Below are positions 17,659-26,261 of a stretch of DNA of 64,000 bases, one piece after another (the stretch's first letter is position 1; each line of letters starts with the position of its first letter). The stretch comes from Gemmobacter megaterium. Lineage in GTDB: Bacteria > Pseudomonadota > Alphaproteobacteria > Rhodobacterales > Rhodobacteraceae. Under the pieces are notes generated by a model. That model worked only from the letters and a program-made list of their open reading frames with translations, did no database searches and had not been told where the DNA came from. The stretch is taken from the NCBI RefSeq assembly GCF_900156815.1, contig NZ_FTOT01000001.1, positions 186,001 to 250,000 on the forward strand, written 5' to 3'. Made by a program: the position numbers and the translations under genes.

Positions 17659-18468
17659 ATGCTCGCGATCCTTTTCGGCCTGATGACCGGGACGTCGGTC
17701 CTGGCTGCACCGCAGCGCGTGGTGTCGGTGAACCTGTGCACGGACCAGTTGGCAATGCTGCTGGCCGATCCGGGGCAACTGCTGTCGGTGTCCTATCTTG
17801 CGGCGGATCCGCGTGCCTCGGTCATGGTCGAGGCGGCGGCAGGCCGGGTGCTGAACCGCGGCGGCGCGGAAGAGGTGTTTCTGATGCGCCCCGATCTGGT
17901 GCTGGCCGGTACCTATACCGCGCGGGCCTCGGTCGATCTGTTGCGGCGGCTGGGGGTCGCGGTGGTGGAACTGCCGCCTGCAAACCGGCTGGCCGATGTG
18001 CCCGCGCATCTGCGCGCGGTCGGGGCGGCCCTTGGCCAGCAGGCGCGCGCCGAGGCGCTGGTGGCCGAGTTCAACGCCGGGCTGGAGGCCGTGCGCGTGC
18101 CGCAGGTTCCTTCGGTGACGGCGGCTTTTTATCATCCGAACGGCTATACCACGGGGGCCGGGACATTGGCCGATGACATCCTGTCGGTGACGGGCTTCAT
18201 CAACGCGGGCGCGACTGCCGGGGTGACGGGCGGGGGGATCCTGCCGCTGGAACGGCTGGTGATGGTGGCGCCCGAGTTGATCGTCACCTCGGCCCCCTAT
18301 CCGGGGGCATCGCGGTCCGAAGACATCCTGCGGCACCCGGCGCTGGAGGTGCTGCGCGCCAAGGCGGCGGCGCGGCGCATGTCGGATGCGGACTGGATCT
18401 GCGGCATTCCGCATATCCTGCGGGCGGTGGCCGGGATGGCCGCGGCGCACAAGGCCCTGACGCCATGA
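17659..18468 (+). CDS. btuF: Cobalamin ABC transporter substrate-binding protein
   Basis: This 269-residue periplasmic protein of the BtuF/FepB class starts with a short signal peptide (MLAILFGLMTGTSVLA, cleavage before APQRV) and then the family pattern RVVSVNLCTDQLAMLLA. It has an RPDLVLAGTYT strand and a C-terminal lobe with LERLVMVAPELIVTS. It delivers cobalamin to BtuCD. An upstream in-frame ATG at 17554 would add 35 Pro/Gly-rich residues ahead of the signal peptide, so 17659 is preferred. The stop overlaps the btuC start by four bases. Confidence 0.9.
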   Translation: MLAILFGLMTGTSVLAAPQRVVSVNLCTDQLAMLLADPGQLLSVSYLAADPRASVMVEAAAGRVLNRGGAEEVFLMRPDLVLAGTYTARASVDLLRRLGVAVVELPPANRLADVPAHLRAVGAALGQQARAEALVAEFNAGLEAVRVPQVPSVTAAFYHPNGYTTGAGTLADDILSVTGFINAGATAGVTGGGILPLERLVMVAPELIVTSAPYPGASRSEDILRHPALEVLRAKAAARRMSDADWICGIPHILRAVAGMAAAHKALTP

Positions 18469-19445
18469 GGGTGATCCTGCCCCTGGCCGTGCTGGTGGTG
18501 GCCTTGTTCGCCGCCTCGTTGCTGATCGGTCCGGCTGCGATCGGGTTGCGCGCCTCGCTGCACGCCTTGGTGACGGGAGAGGGCGAGGCGGTGGTCCTGG
18601 TCATGCGCGAAATCCGCCTGCCGCGGGCCTTGCTGGGGCTGATGGTGGGCGCGGCGCTTGGGCTGTCGGGCGCGGCGATGCAGGGCTATCTGCGCAATCC
18701 GCTGGCAGAGCCGGGGCTGATCGGCGTGTCGCCTGCCGCATCGCTGGGCGCGGTGGTGGCCATGCAGACCGGGCTGGTGGCGATGTTCGCCCCGGCCTTG
18801 CCGCTGGCGGCCCTGCTGGGTGCGGGCCTGTCGGTGGCGTTGCTGTTCGTGCTGGCCGGGCCGGGCGGCGGGGCGCTGGCGCTGATCCTGGCGGGGGTGG
18901 CCTTGTCGGCGCTGGCAGGGGCGCTGACCTCGCTGGTGCTGAGCCTGTCGCCCAATCCGTTTGCAATGATGGAGATCGTGTTCTGGCTGATGGGGTCGCT
19001 GGCCGACCGCTCGATGCTGCATGTCTGGCTGGCCGCGCCGGTGATGGCGCTGGGGGTGGGGCTGCTGTGGCGCACGGGCCGGGGCCTTGATGCCTTGACG
19101 CTGGGCGAGGATGCGGCGGCCTCGCTCGGGATCCCGCTTGCGCGGCTGCGCGCGCAGGTGGTGCTGGGGGTGGCGGCGCTGGTCGGGGCGGCTACGGCGG
19201 TGGCGGGGGCGGTAGGCTTTGTCGGGCTGGTTGTGCCGCATCTGTTGCGGCCGCTGGTGGGCGGGCGCCCTTCGGCGCTGTTGCCGGTCTCGGCGCTGGG
19301 GGGGGCTGCGGTGGTGCTGGCGGCCGATATTGCCACCCGCGTCATCGCGCCGGACCGGGATCTGAAACTGGGGGTGCTGACCGCCATCGTGGGGGCGCCG
19401 TTCTTTTTCCGGCTGATCTGGCAGATGCGGCGGGGGGCGGAATGA
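18465..19445 (+). CDS. btuC: Cobalamin/iron-siderophore-type ABC transporter permease
   Basis: This 326-residue membrane protein of the FecCD/BtuC family has about ten helices. Typical motifs are IRLPRALLGLMVGAALGLSG, AMQGYLRNPLAEPGLIGVS and the C-terminal GLVVPHLLRPLVGG, which contacts the ATPase. It forms the corrinoid channel with BtuD. It overlaps btuF and btuD by ATGA tetramers, so the three proteins are translationally coupled in stoichiometric order. Confidence 0.93.
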   Translation: MRVILPLAVLVVALFAASLLIGPAAIGLRASLHALVTGEGEAVVLVMREIRLPRALLGLMVGAALGLSGAAMQGYLRNPLAEPGLIGVSPAASLGAVVAMQTGLVAMFAPALPLAALLGAGLSVALLFVLAGPGGGALALILAGVALSALAGALTSLVLSLSPNPFAMMEIVFWLMGSLADRSMLHVWLAAPVMALGVGLLWRTGRGLDALTLGEDAAASLGIPLARLRAQVVLGVAALVGAATAVAGAVGFVGLVVPHLLRPLVGGRPSALLPVSALGGAAVVLAADIATRVIAPDRDLKLGVLTAIVGAPFFFRLIWQMRRGAE

Positions 19446-20188
19446 GCTTGCTGGACCTGCGCGACCTGAGCGTGACCCGTGGCGCGGTGCCCGTGCTGTC
19501 GCGCATTTCGCTGGCGGTGGCCGCAGGCGAGTTTGTCGGGCTGGTCGGGCCGAACGGGGCCGGCAAGACCACCCTGTTGCGCGCGGCGCTCGGGTTGGTG
19601 GCGCATGAGGGATACGCCTCGCTCTCGGCCCTGCCGGGGATGGCGCGGGCGCGGCAGGCGGCGTTCTTGCCACAAACCCGCGAGGTCGCCTGGCCCGTCT
19701 CTGTTGCGGCGCTGGTGGGTTTGGGGCGGGTGCCGCATGGCCGCAAGATGCAGGCGCAGGACCATCAGGCGGTGGATCACGCCCTGCACCGGATGGATCT
19801 GGCCGAATTCCGCGCCCGCAATGTGCTGGAACTCTCGGGCGGGGAACTCGCGCGCGCCCTGATCGCCCGTGTTCTGGCGCAGGAGACCCCGCTGCTGCTG
19901 GCCGACGAGCCGGTGGCAGGGCTGGATCCGGCGCATCAGATCCGCACGATGCAGGTGTTCCGCGATCTGGCGGATCAGGGGCGCGGGGTCGTCGCCTCGG
20001 TCCATGACCTTGGGTTGGCGGCACGGCATTGCACGCGCCTTGTGGTGCTGTCGGGCGGGCGTGTCGTGGCCGATGGCGCGCCGATGCAGGTGCTCGATGA
20101 TGCGACGCTGGCCACGGTGTTCGGCATCCGCGCCTTTCGCGCACAGTCCGATGGCCCGGTGCTGATGCCGCTGTCGGTGCTGCCATGA
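19442..20188 (+). CDS. btuD: Cobalamin ABC transporter ATP-binding protein
   Basis: This 248-residue ATPase of the FepC/BtuD class has Walker A GPNGAGKTT, signature LSGGELARALIARVLA, Walker B LLLADEPVAGLD and the H-loop in VASVHDLGLAARHC. It powers BtuC. It overlaps btuC upstream and cbiZ downstream by four bases each. The signature has ELARA in place of the more common QQRVA, which is normal for this subfamily. Confidence 0.93.
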   Translation: MSLLDLRDLSVTRGAVPVLSRISLAVAAGEFVGLVGPNGAGKTTLLRAALGLVAHEGYASLSALPGMARARQAAFLPQTREVAWPVSVAALVGLGRVPHGRKMQAQDHQAVDHALHRMDLAEFRARNVLELSGGELARALIARVLAQETPLLLADEPVAGLDPAHQIRTMQVFRDLADQGRGVVASVHDLGLAARHCTRLVVLSGGRVVADGAPMQVLDDATLATVFGIRAFRAQSDGPVLMPLSVLP

Positions 20189-20856
20189 TCCGCGTGACGC
20201 TGGAGCGCCCGTGGCTCGAGGCACGGCTGCCGCGCCCGATGCGGGCGCTGAGCTGGGCGCCGGTCGGCGGCGGCACCACCATGACCGACCGTGTTCTGTG
20301 GCGCGAGGTCAGGAATGCCGACCTGACCCCCGATTTCGATGCGCTCGGCTGGTTCGAGGCGGAAATGGCGCTGCGGGCGCCGGGGGCGGTCGGCCTGATG
20401 ACATCGCGCGACATCGGCGGCTGGCACGAGGCCGTGGCGCAGGTCGAAGGCATCCGCGCCCATGCCCTTGCCACTGCGGGCCTCTCGAATGCCGAAGCGG
20501 TCGGGCGGCGCTTGCCCTGGCATTCGGCAGACTATGGCACGATCAACCTTCTGGTGGCGGTCGAGGGCGGCCTGACCGACACCGCCCAGCTTGAAGCGCT
20601 GAGCGTGGCCGTCCAGGCCCGGACCGCCGCGGTGATGGAAGGCGGGCTGCAACTCGCCACCGGGCTGGCAACCGGGACCGGCACCGATTGCGTGGTGCTG
20701 GCCTGCGATCCGGGCAGGATCCGTCACGCCGGGTTGCATACCGCAGTGGGCGAGGCGGTGGGCGCCGCCGCCCGCGCGGCCATGACGCGCGCCACGGCCG
20801 ACTGGCTGGCATGGCGCGCCGCCAAGCGGCAGGAAAGGGACATCCACGATGTATGA
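20185..20856 (+). CDS. cbiZ: Adenosylcobinamide amidohydrolase
   Basis: This 223-residue protein has the CbiZ pattern: GLMTSRDIGGWHEA around residues 70-83, INLLVAVEGGLTDTAQLEAL, the stretch QARTAAVMEGGL and ATGTGTDCVVLAC near residues 167-180. CbiZ cuts the amide bond that holds the aminopropanol arm of adenosylcobinamide or pseudo-B12, releasing cobyric acid, so foreign corrinoids can be rebuilt into the cell's own cobalamin. Its place in the B12 import operon fits this. It overlaps btuD by four bases and the next gene by eight. Confidence 0.9.
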   Translation: MIRVTLERPWLEARLPRPMRALSWAPVGGGTTMTDRVLWREVRNADLTPDFDALGWFEAEMALRAPGAVGLMTSRDIGGWHEAVAQVEGIRAHALATAGLSNAEAVGRRLPWHSADYGTINLLVAVEGGLTDTAQLEALSVAVQARTAAVMEGGLQLATGLATGTGTDCVVLACDPGRIRHAGLHTAVGEAVGAAARAAMTRATADWLAWRAAKRQERDIHDV

Positions 20857-21622
20857 ACGGATCATCTGCCTGACCGATGAAACCGTCGAAACGCTGTATC
20901 TGCTGGGCCAGGACCACCGCATCGTCGGCGTCACCGGCTATGCCACCCGCCCGGCACGGGTGCGGCGCGAAAAGCCGCGTGTCTCGGCCTTCACCTCGGC
21001 CAATATCGGCAAGATCCTCGATCTGTCGCCCGATCTGGTGCTGACCTTCTCCGACCTCCAGGCCGATATCGTCGCCGATCTGGTGCGCGCAGGCGTGGCC
21101 GTCCATGCCTTCAACCAGCGCGACATTGCCGGCATCCTGTCGATGATCCGCACGCTGGGCGCCTTGACCGGCGCCATGGACCGCGCCGAGGAACTGGCCA
21201 GCGGCCACGAGGCTCGCATCCAGGCCCTGCGCGCCGATGCCCCCGACCGGCGCCCCCGCGTCTGGCTCGAAGAATGGGACGATCCGCTGATCTCGGGCAT
21301 CGGCTGGGTGTCGGAACTGGTCGAGATTGCCGGCGGGCAGGACGTATTCCCCGAACTTGCCAGATGCAAATCCGCCCGCGACCGTATCGTCACCCCCGAT
21401 CAGGTGGCCGCCCGCGCGCCCGAAATCATCATCGCCTCGTGGTGCGGCAAAAAGGTGGTGCCCGCCCGCATCGCGGGCCGTCCGGGGTGGCAGGCGTTGC
21501 CCGCCGTGCAGGCTGGCCGCATCCACGAGATCAAGTCGCCCATCCTGCTCTCGCCCGGCCCCGCCGTGCTGGGCGACGGGCTGGAGGCGATGGTGCGCCT
21601 GATGCGGCAGACCAGCACCTGA
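20849..21622 (+). CDS. BtuF-like corrinoid-binding protein without signal peptide
   Basis: This 257-residue protein has the same class of fold as BtuF: RIICLTDETVETLYLLGQ, RIVGVTGYATRP, SANIGKILDLSPDLVLTFSD and the second lobe with PEIIIASWCGKK. It starts at the ATG at 20849 behind a strong AGGAAAGGGA site inside cbiZ, and there is no signal peptide or lipobox. Such leaderless relatives are known in many proteobacteria. Its coupling to cbiZ suggests a cytoplasmic corrinoid-handling job, such as holding or presenting substrate, rather than transport. It is the last gene of the operon. Confidence 0.85.
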   Translation: MYERIICLTDETVETLYLLGQDHRIVGVTGYATRPARVRREKPRVSAFTSANIGKILDLSPDLVLTFSDLQADIVADLVRAGVAVHAFNQRDIAGILSMIRTLGALTGAMDRAEELASGHEARIQALRADAPDRRPRVWLEEWDDPLISGIGWVSELVEIAGGQDVFPELARCKSARDRIVTPDQVAARAPEIIIASWCGKKVVPARIAGRPGWQALPAVQAGRIHEIKSPILLSPGPAVLGDGLEAMVRLMRQTST

Positions 21623-21646
21623 GCCCGGCTTGCCCGGCGCTGCCTG

Positions 21647-21678
21647 TTCATCTTGCCCCAAATACCCCCGCCGGAGGC
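21647..21678 (-). repeat. Repeated terminator-like element, copy 1
   Basis: This 32-base element matches the one at 26262-26293 in 31 of 32 positions. Read on the minus strand it gives CCTCC-GGC-GGGGG followed by TATTT, a short hairpin with a T-rich tail, so it could stop transcription coming from asd. It lies about 80 bases past the asd stop. Confidence 0.6.
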
Positions 21679-21713
21679 AGCAACGGCCCCACCGGGTGCC
21701 GCGCCACAGGCAA

Positions 21714-21737
21714 AGGGCCGCCCTTGCGGACGGCCCT
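21714..21737. terminator. Hairpin between convergent B12 operon and asd
   Basis: AGGGCCG and CGGCCCT pair around a 10-base loop, followed by CTCTTG on the plus strand and TTTGCC on the minus strand. It may serve transcripts arriving from both sides. Confidence 0.45.
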
Positions 21738-21759
21738 CTCTTGATACGCTGCGCCGTCC

Positions 21760-22785
21760 TCAGCCCTTTTTCAGGCAGCGGCTTCCCAGCACTTCGGCGA
21801 TCTGCACCGCATTCAGCGCGGCACCCTTGCGCAGGTTGTCCGACACGCACCAGATGTTCAGGCCGTTCTCGATGGTCTCATCCTGCCGGATGCGGCTGAT
21901 ATAGGTCGCATATTCACCAACGCATTCGATGGGGGTGATGTAGCCGCCCGCCTCGCGCTTGTCGACGACCAGGATCCCCGGCGCCTCGCGCAGGATGTCG
22001 GTGGCCTCTTCCCAGTCGAGATAATCCTCGAACTCGATGTTGATGGCCTCGGAATGGCCGACAAAGACCGGAACGCGCACGCAGGTGGCCGTCACCTTGA
22101 TCTTGGGATCAAGGATCTTCTTGGTTTCGGCCACCATCTTCCATTCTTCCTTGGTCTCGCCCGAGTCCAGGAACACGTCGATATGCGGGATCACGTTGAA
22201 GGCGATCTGCTTGGGGTAGACGCTGGGCGCGACCTCCTGTCCGGGGACAAAGATGCCCTTGGTCTGGTTCCACAGCTCGTCCATGGCCTCCTTGCCGGTG
22301 CCCGACACGGATTGATAGGTCGAAACGACGACACGCTTGATCCGCGCGCGGTCATGCAGCGGCTTCAGCGCCACCACCATCTGCGCGGTCGAGCAGTTGG
22401 GGTTGGCGATGATGTTCTTCCTGGAATAACCCACCACCGCATCGGCGTTCACTTCCGGCACGATCAGCGGCACATCCGGGTCATAGCGATAGAGCGACGA
22501 GTTGTCGATCACCACGCAGCCGGTGGCCGCCGCCTTGGGCGCATAGACCTTGGTCGCGTCCGAACCGATGGCGAACAGCGCAATGTCCCAGCCGGTGAAA
22601 TCGAACGTGTCCAGATCCTGGGTCTTCAAAGTTCGGTCGCCGAAGCTCACTTCGGTTCCCAGCGACTTGCGCGACGCCAGTGCCGCGATTTCGTCCACGG
22701 GGAATTCACGCTCCGCCAGGATGTTCAGCATTTCCTTGCCGACATTCCCGGTAGCGCCCACGACAACGACCTTGTAGCCCATCAT
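21760..22785 (-). CDS. asd: Aspartate-semialdehyde dehydrogenase
   Basis: This 341-residue enzyme reduces aspartyl phosphate to aspartate semialdehyde, the branch point for lysine/diaminopimelate, threonine and methionine. It has the N-terminal Rossmann motif VVVVGATGNVGKEML, the catalytic cysteine in NIIANPNCSTAQM (Cys131), and the substrate-binding TCVRVPVFVGHSEA in the C-terminal half. The tandem ATGs at 22785 and 22782 both follow AGGAGG; the second has the better spacing and loses only one residue. It stands alone and faces the MFS gene across a 484-base gap. Confidence 0.97.
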   Translation of the reverse strand: MMGYKVVVVGATGNVGKEMLNILAEREFPVDEIAALASRKSLGTEVSFGDRTLKTQDLDTFDFTGWDIALFAIGSDATKVYAPKAAATGCVVIDNSSLYRYDPDVPLIVPEVNADAVVGYSRKNIIANPNCSTAQMVVALKPLHDRARIKRVVVSTYQSVSGTGKEAMDELWNQTKGIFVPGQEVAPSVYPKQIAFNVIPHIDVFLDSGETKEEWKMVAETKKILDPKIKVTATCVRVPVFVGHSEAINIEFEDYLDWEEATDILREAPGILVVDKREAGGYITPIECVGEYATYISRIRQDETIENGLNIWCVSDNLRKGAALNAVQIAEVLGSRCLKKG

Positions 22786-22886
22786 GGCCTCCTGAGTTCA
22801 GAACCCCGCCGCATCTGCGCGGCACGGGCGTGTGGCGAATACCGCATGGGGGCGGCAGGGGAAAGCGAAAGCAGGAAAGCGTGAAT

Positions 22887-22917
22887 GTCAGAATGACGAA
22901 AAACACGTCATTCTGAC
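22887..22917. repeat. 12-bp perfect inverted repeat
   Basis: GTCAGAATGACG, a 7-base A-rich spacer (AAAAACA), then CGTCATTCTGAC. It is about 100 bases upstream of asd and 350 bases upstream of the MFS gene. It could be an operator for a dimeric regulator or an RNA hairpin. No regulator gene is adjacent. Confidence 0.8.
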
Positions 22918-23047
22918 GGGGACGCGGGCAGATTGCGGCATTGCGCGCCGGAGGACCGCGAACAAAAGGGCGGCCCCCCGCGCCAATGCCGTGCGTTCGC
23001 GCGATCCGGCTCGTCAGATCCGCGCGGACGTGCGCCGCTGTGCTGCT

Positions 23048-23070
23048 CCCCTCCCCCTCGTGGGGAGGGG
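23048..23070. repeat. C/G-rich perfect hairpin
   Basis: CCCCTCCCC, five bases, GGGGAGGGG, followed by more G-runs. It resembles widespread intergenic C/G-rich repeats of proteobacteria and may affect transcription between the divergent genes. Confidence 0.55.
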
Positions 23071-23269
23071 ATGGGGGAGGGGGGGCGCGCAAAGATGCGG
23101 CGACCGGATGGACACGCCGCCGCGCTACCCGATCAGGCAGCGCCGATGGCTGTTGCCGGTCCCGCCATCATTGCCGCCCCTGCATGGCGGATATGATGGC
23201 CCGCCCCCCTTGCCCTGGCGGTCCTGCCAGGCGAGATGTGATGTTCGCGCAAACAGACAGGACTCCGTG

Positions 23270-24481
23270 ATGACCATGACCGCCCCCGCACCGGGTGAGG
23301 ATGCGGCCCCCATGCCCCCTCGTATCGGCATCGTCATTCCTGCGCTTGCCATGGGGGGATTTGCCATCGGCACTGTGGAATTCGCCGCCATGTCACTGGT
23401 GCCCTATTACGCTGCCGACATGGGGGTCGATCCTGCCCGTGCGGCCCATGCCATTTCGGCCTATGCGCTTGGCGTCGTGGTCGGCGCACCATTGCTGGCA
23501 GTGCTGGGTGCACGCATGGCGCGCAAGACGCTGCTGGTCGCGCTGATGGTGCTCTATGCGCTGGCCAATCTGGCGGCGGCACTTGCCCCCGATTTCGCGC
23601 TGCTGATGCTGTTCCGCTTTCTCTCGGGTCTGCCACATGGCGCCTATTTCGGGGTGGCGGCACTGATGGCCGCCGGGCTGGTGGCGCAGGGCCGGCGCAC
23701 CTGGGCGGTGTCGATGGTCATGCTGGGCCTGACAGTGGCGACGCTGGTTGGCGTGCCGCTGGCCAATCTGCTGGGGCAGGGCATCGGCTGGCGCTGGGGC
23801 TTTGCCATGGCGGCGGGCCTTGCAGGTGTGACCGCAGTACTGGTCGCGCGATTTGCGCCTCTTGACCGGCCCGACCCGCGCGCCAACCCGCTGGCGGAAC
23901 TGTCGGCTCTGGCCAATCGCCAGGTGCTGCTGACCCTGGCGACCGGGGCCATCGGCTTTGGCGGGCTGTTCGCCGTCTATACCTATGTCGCCAATACCTT
24001 GCAGGAGGTGACGCTGGCCCCGGCCTGGGCCGAGCCGCTGGTGTTCCAGACCTTTGGCCTTGGCATGGTGCTGGGCACGCTGTTCACGGGGCGGGTCGCC
24101 GACCGCTGGGGGCTGCTCCAGACGACCGCAGGGCTGATCGTGCTGTCCTGCGTGGCGCTGGTGGCCTATCCTACCACGGTGCACAGCCTGGGGCTGATGG
24201 TGCCTTGTGTCTTTGTCATCGGCTTTGGCGGATCGTTCGGACTGGCCTTGCAGACCCATCTGATGGATGTGGCAGGTCGCGCCCAAACTATGGCAGCGGC
24301 CATGCACCATGCCGCCTTCAATGCGGCAAATGCACTGGGGCCCTGGCTGGCCTCTGTCGCGGTGGCCGCAGGGCTGGGGTATGCCTCGACCGGGTTCGTC
24401 GGCGCGGCGCTCGCGTTGGGCGGGCTGGTGGTTCTGGGGCTAACGGCGCTCGATTTGCGCCGCAGCCGCAGCCGCGGCTGA
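23270..24481 (+). CDS. MFS transporter (DHA1-type drug or sugar exporter, AraJ-like)
   Basis: This 403-residue inner-membrane protein has twelve predicted helices. Features include GGFAIGTVEFAAMSLVPYYA in helix 1, the conserved loop ARMARKTLLVALM (motif A region), RFLSGLPHGAYFGVAAL in helix 4 and GRVADRWGLLQT in the second half. This pattern fits the AraJ/purine-efflux group of the drug:H+ antiporter family 1. The ATG at 23270 follows ACAGGACTCC. Its nearest neighbour downstream, erpA, is convergent, so it is a single-gene unit. The exported compound is unknown. Confidence 0.9.
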   Translation: MTMTAPAPGEDAAPMPPRIGIVIPALAMGGFAIGTVEFAAMSLVPYYAADMGVDPARAAHAISAYALGVVVGAPLLAVLGARMARKTLLVALMVLYALANLAAALAPDFALLMLFRFLSGLPHGAYFGVAALMAAGLVAQGRRTWAVSMVMLGLTVATLVGVPLANLLGQGIGWRWGFAMAAGLAGVTAVLVARFAPLDRPDPRANPLAELSALANRQVLLTLATGAIGFGGLFAVYTYVANTLQEVTLAPAWAEPLVFQTFGLGMVLGTLFTGRVADRWGLLQTTAGLIVLSCVALVAYPTTVHSLGLMVPCVFVIGFGGSFGLALQTHLMDVAGRAQTMAAAMHHAAFNAANALGPWLASVAVAAGLGYASTGFVGAALALGGLVVLGLTALDLRRSRSRG

Positions 24482-24499
24482 TCGGCCCGCGCGCCGCTC

Positions 24500-24832
24500 T
24501 CACATCGAAAAGCTGGTGCCGCAGCCGCAACTGCTGGAGGCATTGGGATTGTCGATCACGAACCGCGCTCCGATCAGCTCTTCGGTAAAGTCGATCCGCG
24601 CCCCCGACAGGAACGGCAAGGACACCGGGTCGATCAGCACGGTCTGACCATCCTTTTGCAACACCAGATCATCCTCGGCCGGATCATCCAGCTTGATATC
24701 GTAGTGAAACCCCGAACAGCCTCCTCCTTCGACAGCCACGCGCAAGGCGCGCGCCACTCCGGTCGCCTCGGCAATCTCGGCAAGCCGGGCAAAGGCGCGG
24801 TCGGTCACGGTCGGCGGCAGGGTCAGCGTCAT
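24500..24832 (-). CDS. erpA: Iron-sulfur cluster insertion protein (ErpA/IscA type)
   Basis: This is a 110-residue A-type carrier with the HesB fold: RVAVEGGGCSGFHYDI near residues 31-46, IDPVSLPFLSGARIDF, and the C-terminal SSSCGCGTSF. The three cluster-binding cysteines are Cys39, Cys102 and Cys104. It hands assembled iron-sulfur clusters to target enzymes. In-frame ATGs also occur at 24847 and further upstream; 24832 gives the usual family length. It is divergent from the dGTPase gene. Confidence 0.93.
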   Translation of the reverse strand: MTLTLPPTVTDRAFARLAEIAEATGVARALRVAVEGGGCSGFHYDIKLDDPAEDDLVLQKDGQTVLIDPVSLPFLSGARIDFTEELIGARFVIDNPNASSSCGCGTSFSM

Positions 24833-24908
24833 CGCTTTGGCATCCATGCTGGCAATGCTGTTACGCAGCGAATATAGGGACACACACGCCCGCCGACAAG
24901 GAAGCCCG

Positions 24909-26075
24909 ATGTTCGCCCCCTATGCCTGCCTGCCCGACCAGAGCCGCGAACGGCTTCACGCCGAACGGATGAGCACCTTTCGCAGCCCCTATCAGCGCGA
25001 CCGTGACCGCATCATCCATTCCAGCGCCTTCCGTCGACTGAAACACAAGACCCAGGTGTTTGTCGAACACGAAGGCGATTACTACCGCACCCGCCTGACC
25101 CATTCCATCGAAGTGGCGCAGGTGGCGCGCACGCTGGCGGGGGTGCTGGGGCTGAATACCGACCTGGCCGAGGCGGTGGCGCTGGCGCATGATCTGGGCC
25201 ACACGCCCTTTGGCCATACCGGCGAAGATGCGCTGGCCGCCCTGATGGCACCCTATGGCGGGTTCGATCACAATGCCCAGGCGCTGCGCATCGTGACGCG
25301 GCTGGAACGGCACTATGCCGATTTCGACGGGCTGAACCTGACCTGGGAAACCCTTGAAGGCATCGCCAAGCACAATGGCCCGGTAACCGGCCCGAATGCC
25401 GATCCGAAACACGCGCGCGATCCGCTGCCCTATGCACTGGCCGAAGCGAATGCCGAGTGGGATCTGGAACTCTCGACCTTTGCCAGCGCCGAGGCCCAGG
25501 TGGCCGCGATCGCCGATGACGTGGCCTATTCGCACCACGATCTGCACGATGGCCTGCGCTCGGGCCTGTTCAGCGAAGACGACCTGATGGATCTGCCCGT
25601 CACCGGCCCGGCCTTCGAGGCGGTGGACCGGATGTATCCCGGCCTCGACCGGATGCGGCGGCGCCACGAGGCGCTGCGACGGGTGTTCGGCGTGATGGTC
25701 GAGGATGTGATCGCAGTGGCCAGGAACCGGCTGGACGCCGCACAACCGAAATCCGCCGACGAGATCCGCGCGATGGAGGGGACGGTGATCCGGTTCTCCA
25801 AACCGCTTTATCAGGAACTCAAGGCGATCCGGTCCTTCCTGTTCACCCGCATGTACCGCGCGCCTTCGGTGATGGTGGAACGCGCGCGGGTGTCGGCGGT
25901 GATCGCCGATCTGTTCCCGCTGTTCATGGCCCAGCCCGACCTGCTGCCGGACGAATGGCAGGCCGATGTCGCGGCGGCGCAGGATGAAACCACCCTGGCG
26001 CGCACGGTGGCGGATTATGTCGCCGGCATGACCGATCGCTTCGCCTTGCAAGAACACAGCCGCCTGCTCGGCTGA
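24909..26075 (+). CDS. dgt: Deoxyguanosinetriphosphate triphosphohydrolase-like protein
   Basis: This is a 388-residue HD-domain phosphohydrolase. The N-terminal SPYQRDRDRIIHSSAFRRL and the HD metal site, RLTHSIEVAQ with VALAHDLGHTPFGHTGEDAL, are the dGTPase family marks. The enzyme splits dNTPs to nucleoside and triphosphate and helps control the dNTP pool. The length is typical of the shorter alphaproteobacterial type. AAGGAAG precedes the ATG and a -10-like TATAGG lies near 24875. Confidence 0.93.
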   Translation: MFAPYACLPDQSRERLHAERMSTFRSPYQRDRDRIIHSSAFRRLKHKTQVFVEHEGDYYRTRLTHSIEVAQVARTLAGVLGLNTDLAEAVALAHDLGHTPFGHTGEDALAALMAPYGGFDHNAQALRIVTRLERHYADFDGLNLTWETLEGIAKHNGPVTGPNADPKHARDPLPYALAEANAEWDLELSTFASAEAQVAAIADDVAYSHHDLHDGLRSGLFSEDDLMDLPVTGPAFEAVDRMYPGLDRMRRRHEALRRVFGVMVEDVIAVARNRLDAAQPKSADEIRAMEGTVIRFSKPLYQELKAIRSFLFTRMYRAPSVMVERARVSAVIADLFPLFMAQPDLLPDEWQADVAAAQDETTLARTVADYVAGMTDRFALQEHSRLLG

Positions 26076-26098
26076 CCACGCGCTCCCGCACCCGTGCC

Positions 26099-26115
26099 GC
26101 GCCCCTGCGGGGCGC
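26099..26115 (+). terminator. Candidate terminator after dgt
   Basis: GCGCCCC-TGC-GGGGCGC is a perfect 7-bp stem 23 bases past the dgt stop, without a U-run. Confidence 0.4.
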
Positions 26116-26261
26116 CGCCCGGCTTTGGGCCAGGCAGCGCGCAGGCGCGCTGCGCACCGCATCTGCCATCTGCCCGCACGGGGCGCGCGAGCGCCGGATC
26201 AGAGTGCAGGCCCCACCGTGGCGGTGGAACCGCCGCCCGGCACGGATCGACGCCGCGCTGT

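Larger units (their letters stand above)
22786..23269. other. Divergent asd-MFS intergenic region
   Basis: This is a 484-base gap without a supported gene. It holds the 12-bp inverted repeat at 22887-22917 and the C/G-rich hairpin at 23048-23070. Short open frames here have no ribosome site or recognisable product. Confidence 0.6.

Noticed and set aside
18297-20474. 725-codon minus-strand frame across btuC/btuD
   Set aside because: Repetitive Arg/Pro/Gln sequence with no domain; antisense to two clear transporter genes.
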